A stretch of 64,000 nt of DNA from Bactericera cockerelli. Its lineage: Eukaryota; Arthropoda; Insecta; Hemiptera; Triozidae. Positions within the stretch are counted from its first letter, which is position 1, and each line of letters begins with the position of its first letter. The stretch covers positions 3,223,955-3,287,954 of the forward strand of contig CM044964.1 in assembly GCA_024516035.1 (NCBI GenBank), written 5' to 3'. Below, piece by piece: positions 54,151 through 64,000 of this stretch. The translations under genes were made by a program, and so were the position numbers. Under the pieces are notes generated by a model that was given only the letters and a program-made list of their open reading frames with translations, did no database searches and was not told the origin of the DNA.

Positions 54151-54409
54151 TCCAGACGTATCCCATGCTGACTCAGGGAGTGTTTTGTCCGGCACGAATC
54201 CACCCGAAAGAACTTCGTATCACTTCGTTCAGTCAGCAGGGAAAAACGAATTCGCCATGGTCGAGTCTGTTGGAAAACTTGACGTGTATCCCATGAGCCA
54301 ATCGGATAGGGACGGCGAAGATTCTATGCTGAATGAAGAATCCAATGTGATCAATATTGCTGACTCGATTATATCTGAGTCAGAGGAGAGAGAGAAATTG
54401 GAGCAGTAG
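54151..54409 (+). pseudogene. probable out-of-frame continuation of the cry2 tail
   Basis: From ~54142 the +1-shifted frame reads DVSHADSGSVLSGTNPPERT, SYHFVQSAGK, MVESVGKLDV and NVINIADSIISESEEREKLE. It has the same acidic Ser-rich style as the end of the in-frame tail and no stop for ~89 codons. Its stop, TAG at 54407, is formed at the junction with a SINE head. A single indel upstream would join the two frames. It may be a true truncation, a sequencing error or chance. Confidence 0.5.
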
Positions 54410-54570
54410 TGGTTAAGAACATCGATTACTGACCCGGAGGTTGTGGTTTGAATCCCGGCCGGAGTGGAAAAGTCTGATAGAGTTTTTCCGTTTCCGGAAT
54501 GGCATGAGTGTAAAATTAAAGTGCTCTGAAGTTATGCGAAAGCGGTTCCGTGGCAAAATTACCTTTTTTT
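54408..54570 (+). mobile_element. tRNA-derived SINE (family S3) at the end of the cry2 tail
   Basis: Head gtggttaagaacatcgatta, a decayed box B, body gtttccggaatggcatgag, end gcggttccgtggcaaaatta. It directly abuts the shifted tail frame and supplies its stop. Confidence 0.8.
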
Positions 54571-54624
54571 AAAGATTTTTTTAGTATTGTTGAATAAGAA
54601 TAACAACAATGCTAATAAAATAAT

Positions 54625-54835
54625 GATAATACTCTTTAGTGGAAGGTAACCACCAGGCGAGGTTAATGCTTAAAACAGTTTCTACCACCTAACCCTCAGA
54701 GTCTTATTATTATGTGCTCACAAACTCAAATTAATGAGGAAAAATTCATGCACTGGGTGGGATTCGAACCAACGGATCCCTACGCTACCTGGATTACCAG
54801 ACTAGCGCGTTAACCACTTGACTACCAGTGCACGG
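54625..54835 (-). mobile_element. tRNA-derived SINE (family S4)
   Basis: On the minus strand: head tgcactggtagtcaagtgg, box B gttggttcgaatcccaccc, body ending with the ccactaaagagtattat string. Confidence 0.88.
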
Positions 54836-55224
54836 TAGTCAACTGTACACTTAAAAATTGCAAAAGTACAAAAGTATATACCAGAAAAACGCGACTTGTT
54901 TACTTCTACTTCTTTCTCTTTGCCTTTTACAAAATCTACTTGGGGTTGGCACTGTTCAACCTCGTTCTCAAGGTTGAGGTTGGTTGTTTCTGGCACCGGG
55001 ACGTTTCATAACCTCCTGAGCAACTTTGATTTTGTGTCCGTCTTTTTATTTTGTATTATTTGTAAAATGTGTCCTGTAAAGAGATCGCAATAACTTCATA
55101 TTGTATAGAATCATATGTCAATGATAGTATAAATATCAATGTTGAAAATGAATAAAACTGTTCAAATTAACAAATTAAGATTTTGTTTGTTTTTTTCTTG
55201 ACTATCGTTCTGTGAGGTAGTCAG
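54836..55224. other. possible cry2 3' end region
   Basis: AT-rich DNA with repeat pieces (gggacgtttcataacctcct). An aataaa hexamer at about 55150 could be the cry2 poly-A signal, but nothing else supports it. Confidence 0.3.
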
Positions 55225-55383
55225 GTAGGCACCGTGGCCATGTGGTGAACTGCACTAGCCTTGCATGTAAGGTGACCTCGGTTCGATCCCTAGCAGGTAT
55301 TTTTTTTTTTTTTTTTTTAACAAGAATTGTGCTTTATTTGTACATAATTTCATAACATAACAAAAAATAAAACAATAATAAAT

Positions 55384-55670
55384 AGTCACCGTGGCAGAGT
55401 GAGTTAGCGCGCTAGGCATTGCACGCATCGTGACCTGGGTTCGATTCCCAGCGGAGGAGGATTTTTTCTACTCTGTACTTGGATGTTCGGGGTCCACTCA
55501 TACCTCGTGAGGAAAAGTGAGTAGCTGCTTTGATGTGAAGCAGCGACCAGTGGCAGAATCATAGGCAAAAAAATAATACAAGATATTGTAAATTAAAGTG
55601 GTAAAGTCCTATGATTCTGCGCTACCCACTAAAGTTGTGACATAATAACACAAAGAAAAAGCATTATTAT
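55384..55670 (+). mobile_element. tRNA-derived SINE (family S7)
   Basis: Head cagagtgagttagcgcgc, box B gggttcgattccc, body cttggatgttcggggtccac, end tgcgctacccactaaagttg. A head-only relative is at 55225-55300. Confidence 0.85.
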
Positions 55671-56369
55671 TATTAATAAATAAATAAAATAAAATAGCCT
55701 TTGTTAAAAAATTAATAATAATAATAAATGCCCGCAGCACGGGTGTATATTTACGAGCCTAGCTCTATTTACAAACAGAAAACAAATAACATGAATATAT
55801 ATCACATAAGAAAGGTTTAAAAACAATCGTATCAAAAAAAGTCAAGTGAAGTTAAAATGATAATAAAAAAAATCAAGTGAAGTTAAAATCAGCACTGACA
55901 TTTGCTGCCCTCATCATCCTATTTAATGGAGTATTGTACATGTAGTTTGTGGCACATGTTGCTACGTGGAATGTGTTGCTTCTCTTAAAGTAGGTAACAG
56001 AGGCAAGCAGCTCGGGGCAATCCAGAGAACAGAATATTAATTTACAATTCACAATACAAGTTATTTACATACATCGTTATTTAATATTTTATGCAATTTT
56101 AAATACATACAAAAATATTTTAATTATTACATTAAAATCATCTAATTGAAGGCCTCCTATAGGCATTTGAACCTCTAGTGGGTAAGGACTTTTTTCTAGA
56201 TTTTTTTTATCAGTAGGTACAGTGTATATCAATGACTGTGGTGCATTCATACCTCGTGAGGAAAAATGAGCCATCAGTGGTTGAATTATCGGCAATTTAA
56301 GATATTTTTACTATCTGACCTGGTTGCAGGGTTTTCAGTGAAACCCTTACAATATTATTAACACTGCGA
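55671..56369. other. intergenic repeat DNA
   Basis: 55720-55880 is the inverted relative of 20040-20235. The rest is AT-rich with no credible ORF. Confidence 0.5.
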
Positions 56370-56646
56370 CCTAATTAGATCTATTGTGACCAGTTGATTC
56401 TATTCGGTTTTAACGTCCTGGTTTGAGATAGATAGTCAGGACAGGGGTTTTACTCTCCATTCACTGGGAATTGTACCAGCTACCCACATTAACCTCACCC
56501 AGCCTTAGAAAGGTCGGGAATGCCAGTCTTAAGTATTTGGAGGGGACAGAATTTTCTTTAAAAGTCTGCCCTAACAGGGAGTTGAATCCGAGACCTCTGG
56601 ACCATTATGGGCATCAGTAGTCATAACCGTTACGCCACGGAGCCTG
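56370..56646 (-). mobile_element. tRNA-derived SINE (family S1, tail C)
   Basis: On the minus strand: head ggctccgtggcgtaacgg, decayed box B, central domain, and tail with gatctaattaggtcgcag. Tail type C is shared with 9365-9632. Confidence 0.8.
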
Positions 56647-56739
56647 GCTAATTTAAGATATAAGGATATTAACTATCACAATGACAGTGAAACGTTTTAT
56701 AAATCTGCACTACCCACTAAAACTGTGATATAATAAGTA

Positions 56740-57145
56740 CTAGCGGGCTGTCGCCCGCTTTGCGGGCCGAGGCATGTCCGTGAAAGCAGAAAGTTCTTTT
56801 TCGCCAATGGCAGGTGTTGTAGTGGGAATTTCGAAAAAATCTTATTGCACATTTAGACTATAAGACAAAGCTACCTACCAAATTTCAGCTTCCTAGAACT
56901 TACCAGTTCGGAGAAATAGTGATGATCAGTCAGTCAGTGACTTTGACATTTTATACTCGTATATTAAGATAGTATGTATTGTAATATTGTAACACAAATT
57001 AACGTAGCCATGAAACAGGAGTTACTGTAGACGCTTGTGGTCTGTGTTGTAGCTTGCCCATCCCGTACTATGCCTCCCCTCTGATGGGCGAGACACAATT
57101 AATAATACCTACTTCCCCCTTAGGTGCTGGGTCAACACGAGCGCA
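56740..57145. repeat. hairpin-start dispersed repeat and minus-strand S8 copy
   Basis: 56740-56990 is a copy of 40130-40360. 57003-57145 is S8 in minus orientation (ends tgctgggtcaac on +). Confidence 0.75.
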
Positions 57146-57194
57146 CTGAAAGGTATCCCTTACAAACAATTGTAACCAAATTTTGAATTCAAAT

Positions 57195-57275
57195 TTTTGT
57201 CGTCTCGGGGCTTCGAACCCGGGACATTCCGCATGGCAAGCGAGTGCTTATTAACCATTGAGCTATTCGTGCGCT
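57195..57275 (-). mobile_element. tRNA-Gly-like SINE head
   Basis: The minus strand reads gaatagctcaatggttaata, ctcgcttgccatgcgg and cccgggttcgaagccccg. The anticodon-arm region with GCC and the T arm resemble tRNA-Gly. The acceptor ends do not pair, so it is a retroposon head and not a tRNA gene. A related head is at 52570-52630. Confidence 0.6.
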
Positions 57276-57410
57276 CTTTAAAGATAAAAACGTATCTCAC
57301 AGGGATCGTTTTCCCGCAAGGGAATAATCTAGAATGAAGAAAAGCATTGTACGAAGGTAGACAAATAATACCTTACAGGTCAAATTAATTACCTTACAGG
57401 TCTTAAATTA

Positions 57411-57615
57411 AAGACCGACCTCTGTGGATCAGTGGTTAAGAGCATTGGTTGCTGACCCAGAGGTTGCGGGTTCGAATCCCGGGTGGAGCGGAAAATACTA
57501 ACCGAGTTTTTTCATTTCCGAAATGGCATGGATGTATAGTTGTATAGGTAACGTGCCTTAAAGAACTGCGAAAGCGGTCCTGGGGCACAACTACCTTTTT
57601 TTAAAGATTTTTTTA
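57411..57615 (+). mobile_element. tRNA-derived SINE (family S3)
   Basis: Head gacctctgtggatcagtgg, box B gcgggttcgaatcccggg, body tttccgaaatggcatgg, end gcggtcctggggcacaacta. Confidence 0.88.
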
Positions 57616-57954
57616 AAAAAAAGACGTCAGGTAAAAGAAAATAAATAATACTTTATACGTACTTAATAGAAAGTGAACAATACTCTCTGTACCTTTTAGG
57701 TAATACGTAGAAAGTAAAAAAACAATATTACGAGTGTAGAATGTAGCTATGCAATATTTCATCCATGCCCTATACCACGTGACTTCCAGACTCAACAAGT
57801 CACGTTGCAAGTGATGTGCTTTTTCCGCGCGAGATAAAATCGATTTGATAATTTCGATATTACAGGTATCGAACCCACGTTCGATAGTGGAAGAGAAAAG
57901 CCGCGTTTTTCTTTTGGATTACAAAAAAATCCAGGTTCGGTTTTTTCCAAATAT

Positions 57955-58440
57955 TTCCGCCAGCTTCGATGGCTCGTTGAATGCACCAGTTCTCGGAGGA
58001 TCACCGAAGTTAAGCAACGTCCATTGAGGTGAAGACATTACGGCTCGACCCAGGTTGGATGACGTCAATTTGGGTAGCAGGTTTTTTTTTTTTTTTTTTT
58101 AAGTGGGGTTTAACGTCGCTTTCAACTGCCATGGTCATATCACGACGGGGGTTTTACACTCCATTCGCAGGAAACTCACAAACCTGCTACTCACATTGAC
58201 CTCACCCAGCCTGAGTGGGGCCGGGAAAAGCCAGCGTCACGAGAATTAGAATTTGAATGGTCACCCATCCAAGTCTTAACCTCGCTGGATGTCGCTTAAC
58301 TTCGGTGTTCTGAAGGGAACCGGTGTATTCAACATGCCATCGACGCTGGCTGTAGCAGGTTTGTAAGTTTCCTGTGAATGGAGAGTTAAACTCCCGTCGT
58401 GTATGACCATGCAGTTGAAAAACGACGATAAACTGTAATA
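57955..58440 (+). mobile_element. 5S-rRNA-derived SINE, split by a second one
   Basis: 57955-58020 matches insect 5S rRNA closely (gttgaatgcaccagttctc, gatcaccgaagttaagcaac). 58040-58080 enters the SINE body. The body resumes at 58351 (gtttgtaagtttcctgtgaa) and runs to about 58440. The interruption, 58081-58350, is another SINE flanked by gtagcaggt on both sides. Confidence 0.85.
58081..58350 (-). mobile_element. 5S-rRNA-derived SINE, full length
   Basis: The minus strand starts gccagcgtcgatggcatgtt, then aatacaccggttc, caccgaagttaagcgac and acttggatgggtgacca, all 5S rRNA-like. It then has the central domain ggccccactcaggctgggtg, the gtaaaacccccgtcgtgat block and poly-A. The 5S internal promoter region is retained. 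This central domain is the same as in the tRNA-headed S1 family. Confidence 0.9.
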
Positions 58441-59490
58441 AAACAAATTAACAATCCAAATATTTCCACATACTTCCAAGTTTAGCTTCCCCACCATTCG
58501 TGAAAGAAAAAAAGCTTCGGTACTTTTAAAGATAAACAATGGTAAAATAAAAATAAAACAGGAATAAACATATGGAAGCAAGAATTTTATAGATCCATTT
58601 TGGTTAACCAAACTAGAAGAAGATTAGCAGCCGATTCTTCATTTTTGCCAAAAACACGAACCACCTAACCTCAAAATCAGCGTTTCGCTCGAAATACGCT
58701 TACTTTTTGCAAATTCAGGGATTGGCAAGAATATAAACAAAATTGTGGCGGTAATTTAAAAAAAAACCTTCATTATGTGAAATTGAGGCGTATTTGGTGT
58801 TTGATCATTTGTCAAATAATTAAATATAATAATCTTTACTCTATAGAAATAAACAACGAATTTGATTATTCAACAGGGTTCAACAAACAACCATAAACAT
58901 TATTTACGAAAAATTCTCTAGAATAATTCATTTTTAATTCTCATTAAACTATCCCTTTTTCTCTTTTACCTTACTACAGTCATTGCTTCCCAGCTTCATT
59001 TTTTTTTTTTTTTATATTTCTTCATCTGTTAACTTGCCGATGAGGTAAAGTGAAGTCGCCGAGATTAATGTTTTGGAGATCGCGCATGGCACTTGGTCTA
59101 TTTTTGTGCATAAATTTAAAATTGTCGAAATCGAATTTTGTTTCAACGAAATTCGGATCGCCCTAAAAGATTATTGCTTTAAACCTGGCGGGACGCAGTC
59201 ATATATATATTATATACGAATGTCAAGAAACCAAGGTCTGTCGTAATCTAGCTTGTGATCAATTGTATACTATGGACATAAAAGGAGCCTAGACATTGGT
59301 TTTGGGCGTCCATATAATCCTCTCACCACCGTGATTTAGGTATCAATACCTATCTCACGGACACGGAATTATTATTATATAATTGTATACTATTTGTAAA
59401 ATATTTTTTTTGTAATTATTACTAAGTTACGCGCGCCCTAAAACTTTTTATATTCTTGTTGCAAATAATATTGAATGTTATAGATGGCGG
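58441..59490. other. intergenic, no gene recognised
   Basis: 58460-58630 is a copy of the 20785-21068 repeat. S1 tail B recurs at 59280-59365 (gagcctagacattggttttg, cacggacacggaatt). AT-rich otherwise. Confidence 0.5.
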
Positions 59491-59493
59491 CAT

Positions 59494-59577
59494 GCAGTCA
59501 TATCCGACACTGAAGGAACTAACATTACGACAGACGATTACAACAGACCTTTTGGTTCCTTCAATGTCGGATATGAC
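59494..59577. repeat. short inverted repeat
   Basis: Arms with gcagtcatatccgacactga and the inverse tcaatgtcggatatgactgt, ~25 bp each, around a ~33-bp spacer. Possibly a tiny MITE. Confidence 0.8.
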
Positions 59578-61148
59578 TGTGTGCCGTTAGGTTATAATCG
59601 AGTTATTTTGCCTTAAATTACAGGCCATTATATTTGCAACAATAATAAAAAAAAGTTTTAGTGCGCGTGTAAGTTTATAAAAATTACAAAATTGATTTAA
59701 AAATTTATATCATAAAAATAGAACGCAAATGACTTCTGCTAGTAGTGGGATTATATTTCCTCTGCAAGAAAAAAACATCTTAGTAAAAAAATCTTGTGAC
59801 TGAGGTATGTATTATTAGTACCTCTTTGGTAACTTCAGCAATAAGAGTTAAAATATTTTGCCGTACCCTGTAGAAATTTCGATAAAAATTTCAAGACGTT
59901 GGTAGCTTCGGGTACATTAGCTTTTCTTGTTTTTATGCTTTCTGTTTATGTTCTTGAATTTTTAAATTTTGGCGCTTTTACTTTTTTGCTACCTTTGGCG
60001 TATATCACAAAAAATACGCCAACTCCGTTTCGCGAGAGCAAAACTCTGCTGGCGCTATCTTGAAGAATCCTTTGGAACTAACATTTTTCGAAAAACACGG
60101 TGTTTTTTTGTAAGTGAAGAACCCATCATAGATTTCTCCTCTCGTTTTTATCAAAAGAAAAATGACTTTCTTCCAATTCGTTCATTTTATTCCATTTGAA
60201 TCCACTTTAGTTAGAAAGAAAAATACGGCTAAAGATTCGTTTACAAACATTTTATTTCATCCCGCGAAAATTTGGATTTCTATTTTTCTTCTCTGGAAAT
60301 TCTTTCCCGCGAAATTCATGTTACATGAGCCTGGCAATTTCTAGTTCTTGAGGAAAACTGAAAAGAAAAAAAATAATTTTGTTTTATCAAGCTCAAGTTT
60401 CAATTACTTGTTTGTGACAGTCGAAATTCGAGAAGACAAGAAGATTCCACTACATTTAGAAGTCTCATTGGTAAATATCTGTGTTAGACTATGTCTGGTT
60501 TAGTCCTTGTGTTGGTTGATCACACGTACACGCATGTACTACGCCTGTGAATAGCCTAAACATCGCCGGTCCCACGGGAGAATTCACTAAAAACATGCCG
60601 GTCGTCTATGTGTTAAAAGTCTTGAAACAACAACTAGGCTGAGGATTAGAATTGGGTACTCAAGTATCAAACAGAAAATTACTGGAGTTATAAAAATGAC
60701 TAGAGTACCGAATATCAATTCAAGCACTGAAGCTGCAACACAGTAACAGCTCTAATAGAGGTATAGTTGCCATGAATACAAATCAAGCTTCCAAAAATCT
60801 TGGGCTTTATTCATTGCAATAATAACTTATTGTTCTCTAATGCATTAATCTTGGAATAATTATAAATCACTTTTAACCAATAACCATCCTAAATCATGTT
60901 GAATATATTTTAATGAAAATTTTCCAAATTTGCTATACTTGTACTCTTTTATTACCTCTTGACCTGTGGGAAAAACAGCAATATGGTCATAATTTTTAAT
61001 AAAACAAAATGCACCACTGCAACCTGTCCATATGATGCCAGACCTAACCTTAAAATATTTGCATCTGTTTCAGGAACTCCCTGTGTACTGATAGTGCCAA
61101 GATTTTATTGATTTTCCTGCATCAATAGATCAAAATCAAAGTTCTAAT
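59578..61148. other. region upstream of RCC1-like gene
   Basis: 60080-60230 is another fragment of the 20785-21068 repeat. The ~700 bp before 61149 look unique and may hold the promoter and 5' UTR, but I see no clear core-promoter motif. Confidence 0.4.
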
Positions 61149-64000
61149 ATGAAACTTTATGCCTGTGGGTGTAATTTGAGTGGTCAAATATCAAATCCCG
61201 CTACAATGGATGTATCATGGACCTTAATTAAAGAGTGGGAATCCCAACCTAAGGATAGCAAATTTGAAAACAAAGTCTTCATGATTACATTTGGCTTCAG
61301 CTATTGTGTTTATGCCCATGGTCAGTTTTGACTTTCCCAACCCTTATTTTTATAATTGGTTTTTTTTTTTTTTAATACATTTATGCTTGTGGTCAGTTTG
61401 AGATTAACCATCTTTATAATAAGGTTTTTTTGTTATTGGGTTTATGCCTGTAATCTGTTTGATATTAAACCAACACTTATTATTATTGGTTCAGTTTATC
61501 AAGGTCTCTTTTTCTCCTTAAAACTCAAAAACAAGCTACCTACTAATATTTCTTGGTCTGTGTAAACTAAGGGGTTTCCACCAAGTTCTAAACCTGCTGA
61601 ACGTCACTTAACTTCAGTGGGATTATAAAGCTGGTATATTCAACAAGCCATTGTCACAAAGTACAGTAGAATCCCCCTATCTCCAAATTCAGGAGATAGA
61701 CATGTCATTTCTAGTTATTGAAAGTTCCAAAGTATTAGGAATTCATGCAAGGAGCAAAGTTCAACAAAGGCTGAAGAATTCTTTTGAGTTAACAGGATTT
61801 TTGGCCTTTTTTAATTTTGAGTTAGCAACATTCAACTGATATTTAATTACATTTACTATCGAACCCTGCCCTTCTTTTTGAACCACCAAAATTAAATTTC
61901 AAATCTCCCATTGCATTAGCTATGACTCTATACAACAAAAAAGTAGGAAAACCACCATTATTACGGTAGAATTTATTAACTACCACAAAACCCCTTGTCA
62001 GTTATTGCATGCCAAAATGGTTTTCAATTTGGTGTGTGTAGGACAGTACTTGAAAAAAAAAAAAAAAAAAAAAAAGTATCAATGCTTTTCCTTCTCATGA
62101 CTTTTGTTTTTTCATTATTACTCTTACAGACAACAAAATTTTCGTCAAAGGTTTCAATAACAGCATTGATGAAGAGATAGCAATACCTAAACGTCTCGAC
62201 AATCCAACAAATGACCCTCACATCACAATAATCAATGTATCAACCTACAAGAACCACATTATAGTAATCCAATCCAATGGTAATATTTGGAAACTGGATT
62301 TACTTGATAAAATTAAACAAGATAGAATTGATAGTGTTAAAATGACAAAACATTTAAGGGAAACAAAATATACCAGACGTGAACATGTTACCAATCAAAA
62401 AGAAATGAGAACTATGGAAAATGGATCTACTGCAGCTGAGTTGAATGAAATTAAACAATCACCCATTCATAATCAATATGAAACCATTGAATCACCTATT
62501 GAAATACATCAAACTGAAACAACAGCAATTTCATTTAGAGAAGAAAGTGATAAAATTCATACCAAATATAGTCAAAGCAAAAAATGTGAAATTGAAACCC
62601 TAGAGGCAAAATGTACAAAAAATAATTGTATTACTCAATCTACTGGTAGGAATGTAGAGTTTCCAGTCAAGGATATTAAAGATAAATGTTCAGATGGATT
62701 TACAAAAGACAATGAGCTTATTAGTGTTACACAACTCAACCATTTATTTACCTGTGAACTTGATGTCTGTGATGATCAAACTGAAATAGTAAGTTTTTTT
62801 TTCATTTGGGTTTAATGTGCTACTCATGTCAACCTCACCCAGCCTGGGTTGGGGCAGAATGTCAGCATCACAAAGTCTTCACCTTGCTGGATGTTGCTTA
62901 ACTTTGGTTATCCTACAAGAACAGGTGAATTCAATGGGCCATCAACACTGGCATAAAATGTTTTGTAATAATCTATACTCCCAAAAAAGTAAAAAAAAAA
63001 AAAAAAAAATTACTCTCAAAGTAAGGCTGAAAATTTCCCTTGCTCCAGAAGTCAATAAATAATAATCAATTATTTATTGTAATCTGAATTAATATTGCTT
63101 GGATTTAATAACCTAACTCTTGATTTAGCCTATGGTAATATTTTATTTTATTTATTTAAAATCCCACAATTGAGATAGTTTACATAGGTTTGACAATATG
63201 ATAGTTCAAACATAATACAGGATAAACATAACATAGAAGAAGCAATAGAAATAATAGAATATTGAAAGTAAAGCAAGGGATAAACTAACTTAATTATTAA
63301 TTCTAAGTATTTTATTTACTTGTGTCAGGTTCATGCTTATGTCTATGTCTAATTTATTGTAGATCTTATTGAAGTTTTTTTGTATGGCTGGGTGCCCTTC
63401 CTAACACCAACAATTCTATTTTATTTAACGTCCTGATTAGGACAGGGGTTTTACCCTCCATTTGCTGGGAGTTGTACCAGCTACCCACATTATTAAACAT
63501 ATTGGATCAAGTTTTATTTACATAGAATATATACAATACATAGAAAATGAGAATAATAGAACAAAACTTGATCAAGGGCGGTGCTAATGCCAACGGCATT
63601 CTCTTCCTTTGACTTCACCTTTTTTAACTTTAACTTCATTCACATTAACTTCCCCCAGCCTGTGTAGGGCCGGAAATGCCAGCCTCACATGTACAGAGGG
63701 AACAGAATCCGACCGGGAATTGAACTCAAGATCTCTAGACTACGGGCAGTAGTCACAACCATTACGCCATGGAGGCTGATTTACCATACTATCAGGCAGT
63801 ATTAATAATTTTCAATTATTATCTCACCCCCCCCCCCCCCTAGGAATTAGAAGAACAGGAATTGAAAACAAATAAGGACAAAGAAAATCCTGTCTCTGAC
63901 AGAACTGATGAGCTCAGGAGTAAAAGACAAAGGATCTCAACAAGAAAGAGAAATCACTTTGTAAAAGCTGTGTGCAGTGACAAAATTCAATTGCTTCTTT
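61149..64000 (+). CDS. RCC1-repeat protein, RCCD1-like (5' part, runs off window)
   Basis: Join 61149-61320, 62130-62788 and 63844-64000 (continues beyond). Exon 1 starts MKLYACGCNLSGQI, the usual opening of an RCC1 blade, followed by FSYCVYAHG. Exon 2 starts DNKIFVKGFNNSIDEEI, a second blade-like strand, and has VIQSNGNIWKLDL. It then enters a ~150-residue polar linker rich in Glu, Lys, Thr and Ser. Exon 3 is charged (ELRSKRQRISTRKR). Junction phases agree (1, then 0). RCC1 proteins form seven-bladed propellers, and RCCD1 is a chromatin-associated cofactor in vertebrates. That identity is a guess from the first blade. The Met choice rests on the domain beginning there. Confidence 0.7.
61311..61500 (+). 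repeat. two extra copies of the RCC1-like exon 1 end plus donor
   Basis: tttatgcccatggtcagttt at the exon end (61309-61328) recurs diverged as tttatgcttgtggtcagttt (61380-61399) and tttatgcctgtaatctgttt (61441-61460). The downstream parts also align (accatctttataataagg; accaacacttattattattgg). The unit is about 60-70 bp. Confidence 0.75.
61560..61660 (-). mobile_element. decayed 5S-derived SINE head in RCC1-like intron 1
   Basis: The minus strand has ggcttgttgaatataccag and actgaagttaagtgacgt, which follow the 5S order with many changes. Confidence 0.6.
62816..62965 (-). mobile_element. 5S-derived SINE fragment in RCC1-like intron 2
   Basis: The minus strand reads gatggcccattgaattcacc, ccaaagttaagcaacatcca, then the start of the central domain (cccaacccaggctgggtgag). 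Confidence 0.8.
63130..63345 (-). mobile_element. LINE-B-like 3' UTR copy
   Basis: Contains taaacataacatagaagaag and an AT-rich context similar to 12300-12476. No ORF. Confidence 0.5.
63375..63780 (-). mobile_element. SINE S1 split by an S9-type insertion
   Basis: 63375-63493 has the S1 tail side (ccttcctaacaccaac, cgtcctgattaggac). 63645-63780 has the S1 head (minus: gcctccatggcgtaatgg, central domain side tgtgtagggccgg on +). Between them, 63494-63640, is an S9-like tail (aatgccaacggcattctctt). Confidence 0.7.

Noticed and set aside
53538..53825. Alternative-frame ORFs over the last cry2 exon
   Set aside because: They overlap the in-frame tail in GC-rich sequence, and their Arg-rich composition is typical of frame shadows.
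57955..58350. Functional 5S rRNA genes
   Set aside because: 5S-like sequence covers only part of the gene, has substitutions, and runs into a SINE body with poly-A.
62024..62221. Minus-strand ORF across the RCC1-like exon 2 start
   Set aside because: It is antisense to a phase-consistent exon and contains a poly-A tract translated as poly-Phe.

Overview
The window is repeat-rich animal nuclear DNA, almost certainly from an insect. It carries spliced genes with GT/AG introns, a vertebrate-like (light-insensitive, repressor-type) cryptochrome, a BEL/Pao LTR retrotransposon, LINEs and many tRNA- and 5S-derived SINEs. The order cannot be fixed from sequence. The long repeat-packed introns would suit a large genome such as a hemipteran's, but that is a guess.

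Layout. The + strand cryptochrome gene (cry2 type) covers most of the window. Its upstream exons lie to the left. Seven exons are visible: 251-435, 7942-8171, 10271-10438, 11070-11210, 20280-20431, 49614-49831 and 53417-54150. They encode the second half of the photolyase-homology region, the PER/FBXL-type coiled-coil helix and a Ser/Asn-rich tail. All splice phases agree. Intron 1 holds an exon-derived tandem array broken by a ~4.5-kb hAT-like element, which itself contains a near-perfect 1.66-kb foldback. The intron between 11210 and 20280 holds an intact two-ORF LINE (12477-18253, 16-bp target duplication) inserted in the 3' UTR of an older LINE. The 29-kb intron between 20431 and 49614 holds a BEL/Pao element (42629-49363) and a minus-strand cluster of small two-exon genes (28.7-40.5 kb).

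The main candidate for something undescribed is that nested cluster. At least four genes each have a first exon coding almost only a hydrophobic signal peptide, a phase-0 intron at the end of the signal, and a short fast-evolving second exon. The mature peptides share an acidic-Val-Val/Leu-Phe motif. One gene has a second possible terminal exon.

A second recurrent oddity is duplication of exon 3' ends together with their 5' splice site into the following intron. It is seen clearly for cry2 exons 1, 2 and 3, weakly for exon 6, and again for the first exon of the next gene. That gene (from 61149, + strand, running off the right edge) looks like an RCC1-repeat protein resembling RCCD1.

A third is a modular SINE superfamily. 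One central domain is joined to tRNA-like heads and to 5S-rRNA-like heads, and to at least three different tails.
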